Source of the DNA: Litoditis marina
Taxonomy: Eukaryota; Nematoda; Chromadorea; Rhabditida; Rhabditidae
Length of the DNA: 64,000 nucleotides
Assembly (NCBI GenBank): GCA_964036275.1
Contig: OZ038437.1
Location: 2,608,501-2,672,500 of the forward strand
Direction: 5' to 3'
The notes below the pieces were generated by a model. That model had not been told where the DNA came from. It did not search any database and saw only the letters and a program-made list of their open reading frames with translations. Below, one piece after another: positions 12,401 through 25,600 of the stretch. Position 1 is the stretch's first letter, and each line of letters begins with the position of its first letter. Made by a program: the position numbers and the translations under genes.

Positions 12401-15400
12401 AATCAGACAAACAGCTAAAATTGAAAATTCTGAAATTCATACTTTGAATTTTAAAGGGCTATGCAATTTTATTGATTTATTATCAGGTCCTGCAACGAAA
12501 ACCTGCGGTTTTGCTAGCCAGCTGCTAGCCAGTGCTAGCCAGAAAAACAAAAATTCTAAAAATCTTGTCTTTGCTAGCTGGCTAGCAGCCTGTCACTGCC
12601 TGAGTTGGCCACGCTGTCCCCTACCCACTGAATGCGCTAGTTTAAGAACTAAAAAAACTGACCTAATAAAGTCTGAATGACTTCTATCTCTTACACAATG
12701 GTAATTTACTCGGTACTGGGTTTTTTTAAGAGAGTCTGACTGAAAACTAAACAATTGTGGAATTGTACGAGTAAAACTAATATAACAATAGAAAAGGAAC
12801 TCAGTATGAATAGGAACTATGCATAATTATTCTATTGAACATCAGTGCCGAAAAACTAGTCTGTTATATGGGAATCATCAAATTACCATTAATTGAAACA
12901 TCATAGAAATTCAACAACCTTTGAATTAGGAGAAAAACAGTTTTCTAGAATCATTCATTTTACTGATATAATGTGTTTAACGTGCTTTTGAAGTATAAAT
13001 TCTATTTTGAAGCATTATTTTGTGGTTGAATGGTTAAATTAGGATGGGACCCCCCGCCGACAGTTTGTCACTTGACAAACTGTTGGTTCACTCGAACCGA
13101 CAGTTTGTACGTTGACAGACTAATAATTCTTCCACAGAAATCGCAGTTGGAGCGCGTTTTTGGGAGATAGAGTGTTACTGAGTAAGAAAAGTGGATGGGT
13201 ATGAGATCGTCACTTGGTGTGCAAGTTTCTGAAATAAGCGGTTTTCAAAATATTTTTATTTGGCTACGTCTTATATAACTTCTCCTTATTCGCGTTATGT
13301 CTCGTCGCACAGCGCGCTAAGCTAATCTATAATAATAATTATTATAAGCGTCATGCTAACTTCAAGCCTCGACAGTAATGCAATATTTCACTTTAATAAA
13401 ACTGTAATTTTTTGTAAATCACAAAATTTTCTCCATTTTTCATCAAAAACGTCAACATCTAAAGTTGATCATAATCATGTAGATTTCTTCATTGGTGTCC
13501 TACCTTATTTAAAAAGTATGTTAGTTTGAAGTGTTAGTAACTATTAATTGTCTCTTGAAGAAATTCCTGAAAGTATTTTGTTCATGATAGAACAAATATT
13601 TGTTTTTCAGAAATTCATCGGCTTTGCCAAGAGTGTATTCAACCGCAAGCGAAGGCACTCAGTGTGGAAGGACTTCTAGCTCCACATGGTCTCGGATTTT
13701 CTTGCGTCGAGCCTGTCTGCAAAAACATTTTTCGATGGCGTACGTTGCTCAAAGTTAGAAGAGTGTTGAGCTGAAAGTATACAGCTCATTTCACACATGC
13801 TTATATAGAATCAAGAAGCTTGTTCCTGCTAATGATGGCTCACCATGCTTGAAAATTTAAACGGTGAAACTGAAATTTATTGAGATCGAAAAGTATCCTA
13901 ACTAATGTCGTTGTAGAAGAGTGAAAAATGTGACGTGACTCTAAAATCCTTCTTCTCTGAAGTTCCCCACCAAGTTGTTTCACTAGATTCTCCCAAAATC
14001 AACTTGTAAAACAAGGTTCCGCCAAATTTTCCAACTTGTAAAACAAGGTCTTACGGTAGACAAACGCAAAACTGCGGATATTGCGTACGCAAAATGCGTC
14101 GGGGTTACGGTATATTTTCAAACTCGAAATTTTCTATTTTTTCTTTATTTTTGTATTATTTTTTGTTTTTACCTTATTTGCGGACGTTTTTGGTTCCATC
14201 TGTCGTGAATAACTGTTTGCTTATCTCTGTTAGTGTGCGCGTGAGGTATACATCCCAAAAAAGCAAATTAAGTGGCCGCATAGACTAGATTTCGAAAAAC
14301 TGCTATCACAAACCTTATTTGGTTGTGATAGTGTGTTTCTTTGGTTTCAGTTCGCATTGCATTTTCAATATGTCTATTTTGTGTCTTCCAGCACCGTTTG
14401 GTGAGATTTTCGATTTATCTCATTCTGACATTTCGCGAAGCCACCAGTTCCATATTTTCATTCCTAATTCCATACATTCAAACACCAGTAAGGTTCGACT
14501 AAGCGACAAAAAGTAGTCCGTTTTAGATGTGAACACGTGAAGATTTATGATTTTTACATCAAAAGTAGACCGATTTTCTTATTTTGGGCGAAAAAGTAGT
14601 CCGTTTTTCGAATTTTTCTGACTATTCGGACAACTTTACTGGTGTATTTGGGCTACTTTTCCTCGACAACGTGAACATTGGTCTATTTTAGGTGCAAAAA
14701 TATATTATTTTTCACGTGTTTAAACTCAAAAGTGGACTGTTTTTCGTTAAATAGTCGGACCTCACTTGTGTATAAGTACGTTTTCACTTCAACTGATGAA
14801 ATGAAAGGTCTGAAGCACAATTTCAATCTGATTCCGAACCCCGTGCAATTTTCGCACCCGTCGCTGCTGAAAACGACCACTGGCTCCAAATGGACTTTTT
14901 GGGTTGCCAACCCCTTACACCGATTTTATTATTTTCGGCGAAAAAGTAGTTCTTTTCTCGAATTGTTCTGACTATTTGGACAACTTTACTGGTGTATGCA
15001 TACATTAGTGAAATTGGCCGAGTATCCAGAAAATTTCCGAAAACGGACTACTTTTTTCATCGAAAATGAGAAAATTGGTCCAGTTTTGTGAAAATCAGGT
15101 TCCTTTTTATGGGATAGTCAAATCATCCTGCCTGGTGCATGCTTATTTTTCGAAGTTGGGCAACTTTTAACTTCTTTCCAGGTTTTTCCGTGAATCGGAT
15201 CATATTTGGATCTTGGCTGCACACTGCACTACAAGATGATAGGGAATGTCGCTCGAGTATCAAGGTATATAAGGTATAGTTTTGTAATATAATGAATTAA
15301 TGGAATTGTTTGTTTTTATGTTTCTTATAAATAGGCGGCAATAGGCAGATTGATTGCGCGAATCGATGTGCTATTTGTCTTTGCTCCGGCTTCCGGCTAA

Positions 15401-18400
15401 TCTCAGTATGTTCACGCATTTTATTTGAACAACTTTGGCCTAATTCGTTGTACAGAACAACTCGAAAAACGGGGTATATTTCATTCCATGTTGATACTGA
15501 TTAGTAATTCGGTTTTTTGAAACCAATTAAATATGAATCGCGTACTTTAATCAAGAACAACGGTTTTTATCTTTATCCTCAAAAGTAGTCCATACTACTA
15601 GGATTTTGAATTTTGTAGACGGCATCACAAGTGAAATACTTCAATGCTAGTGAAATTGAAATGATCCTTGAAAGCGGTAATTATTATTATATGCCTGCAG
15701 AAATCATTTGACTTTTTTACGCGTTTTTAACTTTTTTTTGCCTCAACCTCCAGCGTAAGTCAGAAATAGAGAAAAAAGAGCGTAGGTCAGCTCCATTTTG
15801 ACGAGGTGTTTTTCCTTAGGACGTTGGACGTTATCAATAAACCATACACCTCATTACCTCATTTATTTATGTATAGTTCATTTTGCGAGACAAGAACATG
15901 AGAGGCTTACAAAATTGTCAGTATGTCAGTAATATTTCTGTCAGCTATGATAATTATTTACAGATCACTGTATACTGCCGTACAACGTCGATGTTCCTGT
16001 CGTTGAGTAAGTTTTTTTTAAATTATTTTTTTTACCATACACCCCGGTGCGGTACCCCGGTTAACTGACCGGGGAATTCTTAGCTTTTCCATTAAGTAGC
16101 TTGAGGGACATAGCTTCTCATACCACTCTGGCTTTATTAGGTAATTACCTAGGGTCCCTAGGTCTTTACCTAGGGTCCCTATAACTGTGAGCGTTTTCGA
16201 CGGAGGGGATGTTCAACAATTGAAATCCTCTAATCGACACTATTCCACCTATGACCATAAACCAACCAGTAGGGTGTTACTTTGACCATAAACCAACCAG
16301 TAGGGTGTTACTACATTGCGGCGACACCCACCAGTAAACACAGTTTCAGTCCACGTTTTAGTAATCGTCGCCTCCAAAAAAAGTGAGCATGACCTATGTA
16401 CCACCTCATTTCAAGCCCGGATATTTAATGAGTGGAAGTGCTGAAGATGGAATTTTTTTGCTGATTTCAGGCTCTTCACAGCTATGGTTGTTGGACGGAA
16501 CGTAGTTAGGATTTCGTTGATAACTACGTGGAGAAAGGCATCTCCGGTATAGCCGAGGTGAGTTATTATTTCTCTAAGTTTCACGTGTTATTTCAGCTCT
16601 TTGCGAGGCCAAACTTTTTTGAACACTTAAATGTAGTTATATATTTTCTTGCCCAAGTGGTGTCGGGTGTCTACAAGACAACGTAAACGAACCGTTTTAG
16701 TACCCGAATAGATCTGAATTGAAATCGAAACAATTTGCAAAACTGCAAATTAAATGTCATTTGCCTTGTGGCCAATTGCAACGTATCGAAATTACTAGCA
16801 TATCATCTGATGAAACCGTTTAGATTCGAAGTTTAACTGGTTCTAACGTTCTGAAACGATCTAGCTCTATTTTATTGGTTGAAGAACTGATTCACTAGTT
16901 TGCTAACATTTGTACAACTCTGTTTTGGTACTTACCTTTTAAATTAATTTCTTTTCAGGTTAATTATCCCTGATTGTCTGAGACTACATTTATTCCAATT
17001 CCATGAAAGCTGTCGCCCGAGTCTACAAGTGGTTAGTTTCTATTATCGTCTGTTATATGTTTCAAGTATTTTCATAATTACAATTTCCGCCTTTTTACTG
17101 TGCAGGGAAGGGCAAAAAGGGGTTGGCAACCCAAAAAGTCCATTTAGAGCCAGTGGTCGTTTTCAGCAGCGACGGGTGCGAAAATTGCACGGGGTTCGGA
17201 ATCAGATTGAAATTGTGCTTCAGAACTTTCATTTCATCAGTTGAAGTGAAAACGTACTTATACACAAGTGAGGTCCGACTATTTAACGAAAAACAGTCCA
17301 CTTTTGAGTTTAAACACGTGAAAAATAATATATTTTTGCACCTAAAATAGACCAATGTTCACGTTGTCGAGGAAAAGTAGCCCAAATACACCAGTAAAGT
17401 TGTCCGAATAGTCAGAAAAATTCGAAAAACGGACTACTTTTTCGCCCAAAATAAGAAAATCGGTCTACTTTTGATGTAAAAATCATGAATCTTCACGTGT
17501 TCACATCTAAAACGGACTACTTTTTGTCGCTTAGTCGGACCTTACTGGTGTTTGGTAGCCCATTTCTCATTCATTCTGGCCTCGGACAACCTAACCTGGT
17601 CTGCTTTCAATGTCATAGTCCAAAAGAAGGGTGGTCTTGTTGTAACATTCTAATCGACGTTAAGTTATTTTCTGTTGGTAAAATTTTCTAGAAAGTACGA
17701 AGTACAACTAAGTAAAAGAAAAACGAAGCATATTGACATACCACATACTTGCAGGTTAACTCGTTTTTTGTGATACAATTCAAGCGAAGATGTGCAAGTG
17801 CATACTGCATTAGTATATGAAAATTGCGTACGTTTGATCTCAAAATCCAAACGTTGCCGGGTTTGGGTAGAAGAGGGGGCTTACTGCTAGATTATTGTTT
17901 GGCTGGAGTATTATGTGACACAGTCAGACTCAGTATGAATGTGTTTTTTTTTTCAGTTCAACTGCGAACAACCTACATTCCAACTGGGACAGGAGATTTT
18001 GATAGAATGGACACAGACGAAGTTCCCCTTCAACCTTATCAGAATGCATCCGGTGGAATAACGGCGAAGTTGAACCATTTTCACATCCTTGCACTTTTTT
18101 TTCACTTAGTTATCCGAATTCTTTTTTTTAAATATTCAGTTCTAAACAGGCCGGCAGCTACAAAAATTTATGAATTTAGTGTATTTTCCAGCCGATTCCG
18201 GTAGAATTAGACCTTATTTTGTTGTGACATCTTGAATTTTTGCGTGGTTTTATGCCAAATCATTAATTTTCACGTGTTTTGATGTAAAACGGATAAGTTT
18301 GGGTCGAATAGTCGGACTTGGTGTATGGAGTATGGTTGTAAGTCTGTGGCCTCTTGAATTGTGTTGCATATTATTCAAATATCTCTCGAGTCGATAATCT

Positions 18401-20808
18401 TTCAAAATCATAGTATTAAAAATATAATTTTTAATTCATAAGAGTAATGGTATTGTGAGAACATGAAATTGGCAAACTCCAGTAATTTTGGCCTAGTCAT
18501 CTTTTTCTGGCGTTCAATTCAATGTGTCTCGCGATGTCAATGATTTGTAAGTTTGTAGATGTAGTAGTACACATATTTCATTCATGTATAAGTATATCGT
18601 TTTGTTGTAATTGTAAGTTCGCGTTGTGCCATGAATAAAACTAAAATGAATTTCATCGTTTTTTGTTTGATTAAACCACAAATAATCGTTGTAGAACAGA
18701 AAATCTAATACTGTGTCGAATATGATTTATAAGCTGGTATTGAGGGAAGAGCCAGCCTGCCCTGACCCGTTTGACCGGCTACCGTAACCCCGCGCCCAAC
18801 TTGTAAAACAAGCTTCAAAAACCGAGCTTGTTATCCACTAGTGAACAAGCTAGTGAAAAGAATCTAGTAAAACAACTTGGATTTTAACTTCAGAGTTACA
18901 GAGCAAGTTGCGCCGTTGATAGAATCCGAGCAGGTCAGAAATCTTTTGAATGATCGACTCAACCACGAGGCATTGATCTGCATATACAAGACAGTGGAAC
19001 GGTAAATATGGAAAGAGATTACTCAATTTTCCCCTAATTGTAGTTTTCTTTGTTCGGTTAGTCAAAGACTTTGGTCAATAGAATGACTCATCATCATCAT
19101 TACATGGGACTACTGCACGATATCACGTCTACGATTAACATAAATTTTTCAACTTTCGCACAGTTTCTGACAAACTTGGAATTGTTAAGGAATGATGACT
19201 GTCATTTCAGTTGTACTCATTGTGCATTCACTGTTGAAATAGAGGATTCTGTAGAAGAACAACAATATTTTGATTGCATGGAGTGTGCAGCTAAATTTTG
19301 CAGGTGAATTTAGTTTTGACATAAACCATGTTTGACGTATTGGTCATGTTATTTGCGTCGGCGTGATACAAGTTTAATAGTAAAGTTGTAGTAAGACAAA
19401 TTTCTAGAAGTTCTATTTAATTTTCAGTCTGGTACATCTGTATACCGAGGCTATGAACTTTTCTCTGCCGAGGCATGTGTGCAACCTCACTGAAAAACAA
19501 AATTATCCCAAACGAAAACATAAATTTTACACTTTTATAGAAGATGCAAGATTGATTATATGAATCATACTCATATGAGCTGCGACGAAGCGAGCCGATC
19601 AAATAATGAACACAGAGTGTGAGTTAGAACAGTCAAGTGTAGACTATTTTATGAATTCATTCTATTTATTGCTGTGTTTGTAATGAAAATGATTCATTCT
19701 CAGTTTGTCGAATAAGAGAGATTTGGAATAAGAATGCGAAAAAACGATAGACTCAATCGTTTTTTTTTCGGGAATCACTAACACCTTCAATCACGTTAAT
19801 TAGTTCATGAACACGAATTCATCTTTTCTCACGTGTATGGAAACAAATGTCATCTTACAGCCAGAATGGTCTAGCTCAGGCAATAATCAGAATCTGTCAT
19901 AAGTGTGGATTACAGTTTGCCAAGGTTTGTAAGTACATAATTTGTTGTATGATTTTCTATTAATAATCGACACTACATTGGAAGAAAGTGAAACAAAAAC
20001 TATTTGACGCTTGTAATAACGCACAACTCAGTGTGAGAAAATACGGTATAACAGGTGCCGGGTGTTTCCTGTTTGTTTACAATTGTTTTTATAATTTCAA
20101 AACATCTACGACAATCAATTCAGTAGGTGCTTCCTCGACTTAGAAAGGCAGAAAGAACCAAGAAAGGAATTCGGGACCTCCATACAGTAGAATTTCGATA
20201 CCTAAATTAAACATATTATTATGTGGAACTGACACAGTTGAAACCTAGAGTTGGTTGTAGATAATCTAAACTATACAACAGTTCAGTATTTGTTCCTCCG
20301 GGTTTTTAGGCTGACGGTTGTAACAAGATGAGCTGCCGCTGTGGGGCCACCCAGTGTTATACCTGCCGAGATGTTGACATTGAGTATTCTCATTTCTGCA
20401 GGTAATTAAGTTCAACCAAGAAATTGTTTTATCACAAAAACATTCCTAGACAACAACTCCGAAAAACATCGGAAGGCTTGATAAGAGACGTATAATTGTT
20501 CGCATAGACAACCTATTTGATGACTGTTGTGCTTCAATTCTTGTACGCCAAAATTTTGAGTGTGAGCGTTGACTCCTGTGCAGTGTTCAACAGTTCGTGA
20601 AACTAAATAGTTTCATCTCGTTGAACAATGTATCATTAAAATAATGAACTAAATAATGTTCAGCTATTTCAGTCATCCGAGACAAAACAATCAATGTATC
20701 CAACAATGTGGACGTCGATGCGTTCTCAACGACGATGCTAACAACGCTGAAGCTGCTTCTTTTAATAAAACACTTCAAACAATGCAGGCAGATAGTCAAA
20801 TGGGTTAG
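6479..20808 (+). CDS. Gene 2: CH-CH-RING1-IBR-RING2 protein, RNF216-like RBR E3 ligase fused to CH domains
   Basis: Exons: 6479-6612, 6758-6853, 7349-7522, 7818-8071, 8235-8337, 8467-8682, 9070-9166, 13611-13739, 18902-19001, 19211-19303, 19541-19618, 19861-19924, 20310-20401, 20673-20808. All junction phases agree. The ATG lies directly after an acceptor-like CAG and starts [15 protein letters not shown] is 6479-7522; CH-B is 7818-8682 and ends in an acidic linker. RING1 is FICLVC plus HRLCQEC..CVEPVC, split by a 4.4-kb intron. IBR is [24 protein letters not shown]2 is [19 protein letters not shown], with the likely catalytic Cys in DGC. The tail has CGRRC. Predicted to be a complete RBR E3 acting at the CH-bound cytoskeleton (inference from the families). 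Two introns carry large mobile elements and one carries an antisense gene. Arg at the first CH junction is replaced by Val. Confidence 0.78.
10020..10130. repeat. GCTAGC-rich cluster (left)
   Basis: Many overlapping GCTAGC, GCTAGCC and CTAGCTGGC words within about 110 bp, forming several possible hairpins. A matching cluster lies at about 12510-12595, so the two bracket the antisense gene. Confidence 0.6.
10589..12151 (-). CDS. Unrecognised spliced antisense gene or captured gene fragment inside gene 2 intron
   Basis: Four minus-strand exons chain in one frame with good splice sites: about 12024-12151 (acceptor uncertain), 11362-11428, 10972-11032 and 10589-10753, ending at TAG 10589-10591. 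Readable pieces include the motifs [18 protein letters not shown] and [18 protein letters not shown], then a Ser-rich tail ([20 protein letters not shown]). Phases agree at all three junctions (TTT-G/AT, AT/G, AAG/CGC). No Met start was found upstream, so it may be 5'-truncated. It lies between GCTAGC clusters within inverted ends, consistent with gene capture by a transposon or a nested host gene. I do not recognise the family. Confidence 0.45.
12510..12595. repeat. GCTAGC-rich cluster (right)
   Basis: Dense GCTAGCC/GCTAGCTGGCTAGC words, matching the cluster at 10020-10130. Together they suggest sub-terminal repeats of the element. Confidence 0.55.
14479..17554. mobile_element. TIR element with 438-bp near-perfect inverted arms
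   Basis: The left arm (14479-14916) and right arm (17117-17554) are near-identical reverse complements, starting CAAACACCAGTAAGG. The arms contain internal copies of ACCAGTAAAGTTGTCCGAAT-like motifs and AAAAGTAGTCCG words. The 2.2-kb interior shows no recognisable transposase ORF. Arm similarity suggests recent activity or conversion. Confidence 0.65.
16020..16320. repeat. Small tandem and palindromic repeats inside the TIR element
   Basis: A 30-bp unit starting TGACCATAAACC is repeated at 16252-16281 and 16283-16312. Just upstream are CCCCGGTGCGGTACCCCGG and a doubled ACCTAGGGTCCCTA motif. Function unknown. Confidence 0.6.
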
Positions 20809-22679
20809 TGCATCTCACTCAGATAACTCCTTGCAAGTTAGCAAACCACTTTTGTAGCCGCCTCGACGAGAAAGATAGCAGGTCGCAGATGTCTGCGACC
20901 TCAATGCCCCAATGCTGTCTCGTCTTTGTAGTTTGCCGCTAGGAGAAAATTGGCGCCAAGTGTTCTGAGCATATTTTGTTTACAAAACCAAGATTCAAAC
21001 TCAAGAAGAAAAAGAAAACATTACAACAGTTAGATTGTTTAAACAGAAATGAGTGATTCCTAATTGTTTGAGACAACTGATAATCTCAAATCACACAATA
21101 CGGATCCCATTATAAAGAAATCATTCTGTTCAGTATTTTTGTTGAAAAAAAAGTGTTTGAAGTACATCTTCAGGATTCATCGCGAGGAATTACGAACAAT
21201 TATGATCCCCAAGCTGCTATTCTGTCCGAATTGTCTGAGAAACCGAATTTTTTGTTCTGATCAGTTCAATTGTTGTTTTACTTTAAATCATAAAGAAATA
21301 TTGAGATTTATTGTACACGTGCATCCAACAAACCATTGCAATGATGGCGACGTTTAATGCAACTATTCATTCTAGCGTAGATTCACATATTCAAGTGGCA
21401 GATAACAAAACGTGATGTTATTTAAACTTTTCTAACAACAGATTTCCAACTCGTTCACTAATTCAAAGTATTCAAAGTTGACATGTTCTTAGCGGCTTGA
21501 AATGAACTCTCAGATGTTAGAAGCTACTTTTAGACGATTCACAAACTTTCAGATTGTTTTACTGCGATAATTTTTGCCTGATATTTTCACTGTTGTATCT
21601 CTCGGCTTTGATACGAAATAGATGAACCCTTATAATGTTGAACACACACGAAACTTTATTATGTCACAGAGACAATTGTTTACGAAAAAGAGTAGAGAAG
21701 AGAACTAATCTATGGTCGCACACTGTTTTAAAGAGAACAGTTTGTCTCACGGTAACATATATATAATACCAAATGGCAAAACGATATCATGGGTGTGATC
21801 AATGAACACACACAACCCAACACATTAAATAATTTTGCGCTCACGCCTCAGAAAAACGTGGAAATGTATCGCTGCTGACGTGTTATGAAAATGTTACGCA
21901 CTCTATGAGAGATTGTGAGCAAAACAAGGTAAAGTGGCATTCAAGCAAACCAATAGTCTCGACAGCCTTTTTTCATACCTTCATGGCGCCAAATGTATCA
22001 CAAAACAAGTTCTACTCAACAGACGAAAACTATATTGTATTGAGCAGAAATCTAATGAACGGATGATGAACAAACTGAGACAGAATGGAAACGGATGATA
22101 AAAAGTTACTGACACTTTCTTACTGATCATCGAATCTAACACCCTGGGACAGCAGAAAACTCATTCAAACCCATTCATCTGGCACTTAGTATGGTCTTAG
22201 TAAACAATTTTATCAGTATTATCAGAGAGTTCAATTGAAACCCTTCAAAGTATGTTGTAAGAAAAAGACTGGCTTCAACAAATTCATGAAACATAAATCA
22301 AACACAGAAATGTTTGATGATCGGAACCACGCGAAGTATGTAATCAAAAATTTTGACTTCTATGCGAGCTTGGCAATATGCTCTCCTGAAACAAAAAAGT
22401 TACAATCTCAGATACGCATGTATCAAATACTGTTCCGACATACCAGTTTTTTCACAGCAGAGAAATTAACTAAAACTATGAAAATGTACAACATTTTCAT
22501 GTATGATCGAAAATGCGTGCAATGAGATAGTTTCGACTTTGCACCGGTTTCAAAGAAACTAAAATATACTGTTAGTCAAGTGCAGAGTCACGTGAAACAT
22601 GTTAAACACAGCAGAACTCAGAAACGTGCAATGACAAAGTGCATAATGCCTCATTAGAATGGTAACTTTACGTGACTAT
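20809..22679. other. Intergenic region between convergent genes 2 and 3
   Basis: 1.9 kb between the two convergent 3' ends. I find no convincing coding exon. A dispersed repeat lies at about 20850-20975 and recurs near 63715-63850. The rest is AT-rich and may hold 3' UTRs or a missing last exon of gene 3. Confidence 0.5.
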
Positions 22680-25600
22680 TCAATTTACTCCTAGTATATA
22701 TGCTCTCTTTGACATGGTACTCCGGCATGTTTCTGCTATGGAATGGATACAGTGCCAGAAAGCATCAGACTCACTTTTTCGATCATCTCGCTCAGCTTTT
22801 TGACGTACATCCAGTAACGCCTCCCCGTCCACGGTTTTCTCGTCGGCAAACAATACACACTTCCTTCCACATTTTTCGCTACATTGACCGTTGACGATTG
22901 CATGACTTCAATGTTGAGTTACGTTGTAAACATAGCGAAACATCCTCACAACATACAACAGGTTTTTTGGACTTCAGAGATAACTGAGCTTTTTAAGAGA
23001 TCTTGCTTCTTCCCACTATTCATTTTCGATTGCAACATCCCGTTCAGTCGAAGTTTTTTCTAAGAAAACTACTTTTTTCTTTGTTTCTCCGAGGTAATCA
23101 CTGTTGAAAAAACAACGATTATTTCTTACTGTACAACTGAGTCTGCAAAACTGCCATTCACGACCATTATTCTTAGTGTAACTCAGAATGCTCACCTACA
23201 GAAATGTCGGTATTCAATGTCAGGGGCTCTGCAGCAGTAGCATTGAGTTGCACCACACCGGCAGGTCATGCTATTACATCCATCTTCCTGAAGAGTAACT
23301 CTATAGAAAAACTGACTTCTTGATAAAAAGAACAAACCAAATAAATAATAAGTGTTCATATTATAACATTTCAAGAAATTTTGTGGATATAAGCCGCCAT
23401 AAGAGTGAATACAGACAATACTGACATATCACCCCGTGGTCTCTTAATGTGCCCGTGAATGATTTCAAAAATCTTATTACAAAATCTTGACGAATCCCGA
23501 CGGACACGAATAGGAGCAAAAAATACTGCGTTGACCATCTCTTGAAGGTTAAACATTTTTCGATGCGCAAAATATACACATGTGTACAAGTGTAATGTAT
23601 GTGTTGCACGACTCACTTTCGCAAATCGAACATGGCATCGATGACATTCTCTTATTTTGACTTTGCTCAGGTCCTCTTCGCTGAAAACTCAGTATTTCCA
23701 CACCGATCAAAAACGATGGTCTCATTACATCAATGTTTTTCGATTTTTCATTTTTTGAGGACATTCAAAACAGAATCTCAAGCGTGGTAAAGTATCAAAA
23801 AGCTCAAACCAAATGATATGTTAACAAGTAGAAACAAACATTAAAATTGTAAAACGTTTTGCACGTCAAACACATCTAAGATCAATTTAATACAGTGTAA
23901 TTGAAAATACAGTTCGATGAAAAATAAACCAAAAACCACCAACACTTCGACACGTGCAGTGTCTCTGCCTTTGTCCATTTCTGCACATGTTCGGCCATTG
24001 TGCACATTCCAGTCAATTTTACATCTCCTGTAACGATTCCGGTAGATAATGGTTGCAACAGAAAATTTTGAAAAAGGTACTTTCGACAGTGCCAGAAATT
24101 TGGGATTGACGGAAACACCATAAGACTATTGGTAATTAGTATAAAAAAACGAGTGTAAAGAAAGAAAAGATTAGTTTTGGATAAATATGTACAAGAAATA
24201 TAAAAGAAGTCCAATAAAAATATTTTGAGGAAAACTCTAATCTCGCTCGGTTTAGAATTTCAAAAAAAGGATACCGAGTTTTTGGTTGTCGGAAGAAAAC
24301 ATCTGACTGCGACTCACAATAATCTAGCTTATACTCCGTTGTTTTCAAGAGAAGCGAGATTAGCATTTTCCTCAAAATATTTTTATTGGACTTCTTTTAT
24401 ATTTCTTGTACATATTTATCCAAAACTAATCTCCCTTCTCTAGTCTCAGCTGGTTGGTAGACGGAGGCTGTCGGTTTCCCTGTTTCCAAGATCTCAACAC
24501 TACGTGTTTCCATTCAGGTACCCACTACCCGTCATGGAGACCAATATGAAGAAGAAACTCCGGGCCACTCGCGGCTGGGAATCGCTGGTCCGTATTCCCA
24601 ACAGGAATGCATATTCACAAGCAGTTCTCTTCCCATCCCTTCAAGAAGATTCGCATGTCACTGGATCAATGCCATTAGAGCATTTGATAATCCACCATAA
24701 AATCTTCCATGAAGGAACTGGACCTCAACGAGAAGCTGCTTCTACAAAGATCTGTGATATGTATGATGAACACCGCCTCGTAACGAAGCGACGTGATTAA
24801 ATAAATATGAATATATGAAATATGAATCTTTACTTTCTTTACACTCGTTTTTTTATACTAATTGAACTATTTTTCTATGGTTACGAAGTAACGGTCATTT
24901 TTGATAAAAAATGATATTTTTGAACAATAAGCTAAACAAGGAATGTTATGTTTTTCTATTGGAGTTTTAAACCGTGCCGTTGTGCAGAACGTTTGGTGTA
25001 GTTGTAACCACGTTCAAGTGATAGCAAATTTTCCACTCTAGACTCCAGGCAGGAATCGAACCTTCATTCGCCGTGAGTGAATAGAGCGTTTATCCAATCC
25101 GCCAATCAGACATGTGAATAGGAGTGAAAACCAAGCTGTACCCGCCTGTCATGAGTTTTTCATTGGAAAACGTCTTCCTACTACACGTTAAACTCTTCTT
25201 TCATTTTTATTTTCACGAAACCGGTCTATCCATGATTTTTTGCGAGACAATTTTCGGCTCTCTCACACGTAATATTCAAATTTCAGACATACCTGGAAAA
25301 TACGTATACCTCAACTTTTTTAGAGCTTTTCAATAATGTAAGTATTTTTTGAATAAGTTAATTTTGTGCGAAACTATGCCGAGATTTGAGGAGGCGGACA
25401 TTTTTGCCGCCGCCGCCGCCGCCGCCCCGCACGGAAGCCATTTTTGCGAGACGTTGGGCCCTCTAACTCCTCTCAATAAATTCTACTTGGAACGTGAACT
25501 TAGTATCTTGTAGACGTGTTGCCCTTCAGTGATTCATGCAAAAATCTAAGAAAATGGTCGACGTACTTTGAAGAAAATTGTAATAATCTGTTTTGTAATG

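Larger units (their letters stand above)
9367..13276. mobile_element. TIR-bounded element of about 3.9 kb, transposase not recognised
   Basis: The left arm (9367-9433) and right arm (13210-13276) are nearly exact reverse complements, containing AAATATTTTGAAAACCGC on the left. The fold-back near 24.2 kb has a related AATAAAAATATTTTGAGG core, so the ends belong to a dispersed family. The interior has no transposase I can name but does contain the minus-strand spliced gene at 10589-12151. The exact ends and target duplication were not resolved. Confidence 0.5.
9167..13610. other. 4.4-kb intron of gene 2 carrying a large inverted-repeat element
   Basis: The intron splits RING1 of gene 2. It holds 67-bp inverted ends (9367-9433 and 13210-13276), hairpin-rich sequence with CTTTGTxxxTTGACAAAG-type motifs near both ends (9528-9605 and 13060-13125), two GCTAGC-rich clusters, a G run at about 11131-11142 and a spliced antisense gene. 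No transposase was recognised. Confidence 0.6.
13971..18879. mobile_element. Outer TIR element with a nested TIR element, in gene 2 intron
   Basis: Sequence at 13971-14112 (CAAGTTGTTT.ACTAGATTCT, then CGGGGTTACGGTA) recurs inverted at 18780-18879. The unit fills most of the intron between 13739 and 18902 and contains the element at 14479-17554. Sub-repeats AACTTGTAAAACAAG occur in the arms. No transposase was recognised. Sequence at 17955-18310 carries further fragments of the inner family. Confidence 0.5.

Noticed and set aside
14678..17355. Matching open frames on both arms (97 and 75-86 residues)
   Set aside because: They come from the 438-bp inverted arms of a TIR element; no domain, and both strands are open.
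17824..18204. 126-residue plus-strand frame between RING1 and the next exon of gene 2
   Set aside because: Lies within transposon-derived sequence, has no counterpart in gene 3, and the exons on either side join in phase without it.
21064..22525. Open frames between genes 2 and 3 (96-97 residues)
   Set aside because: No motif, no splice-consistent neighbours, biased AT-rich composition; treated as chance.
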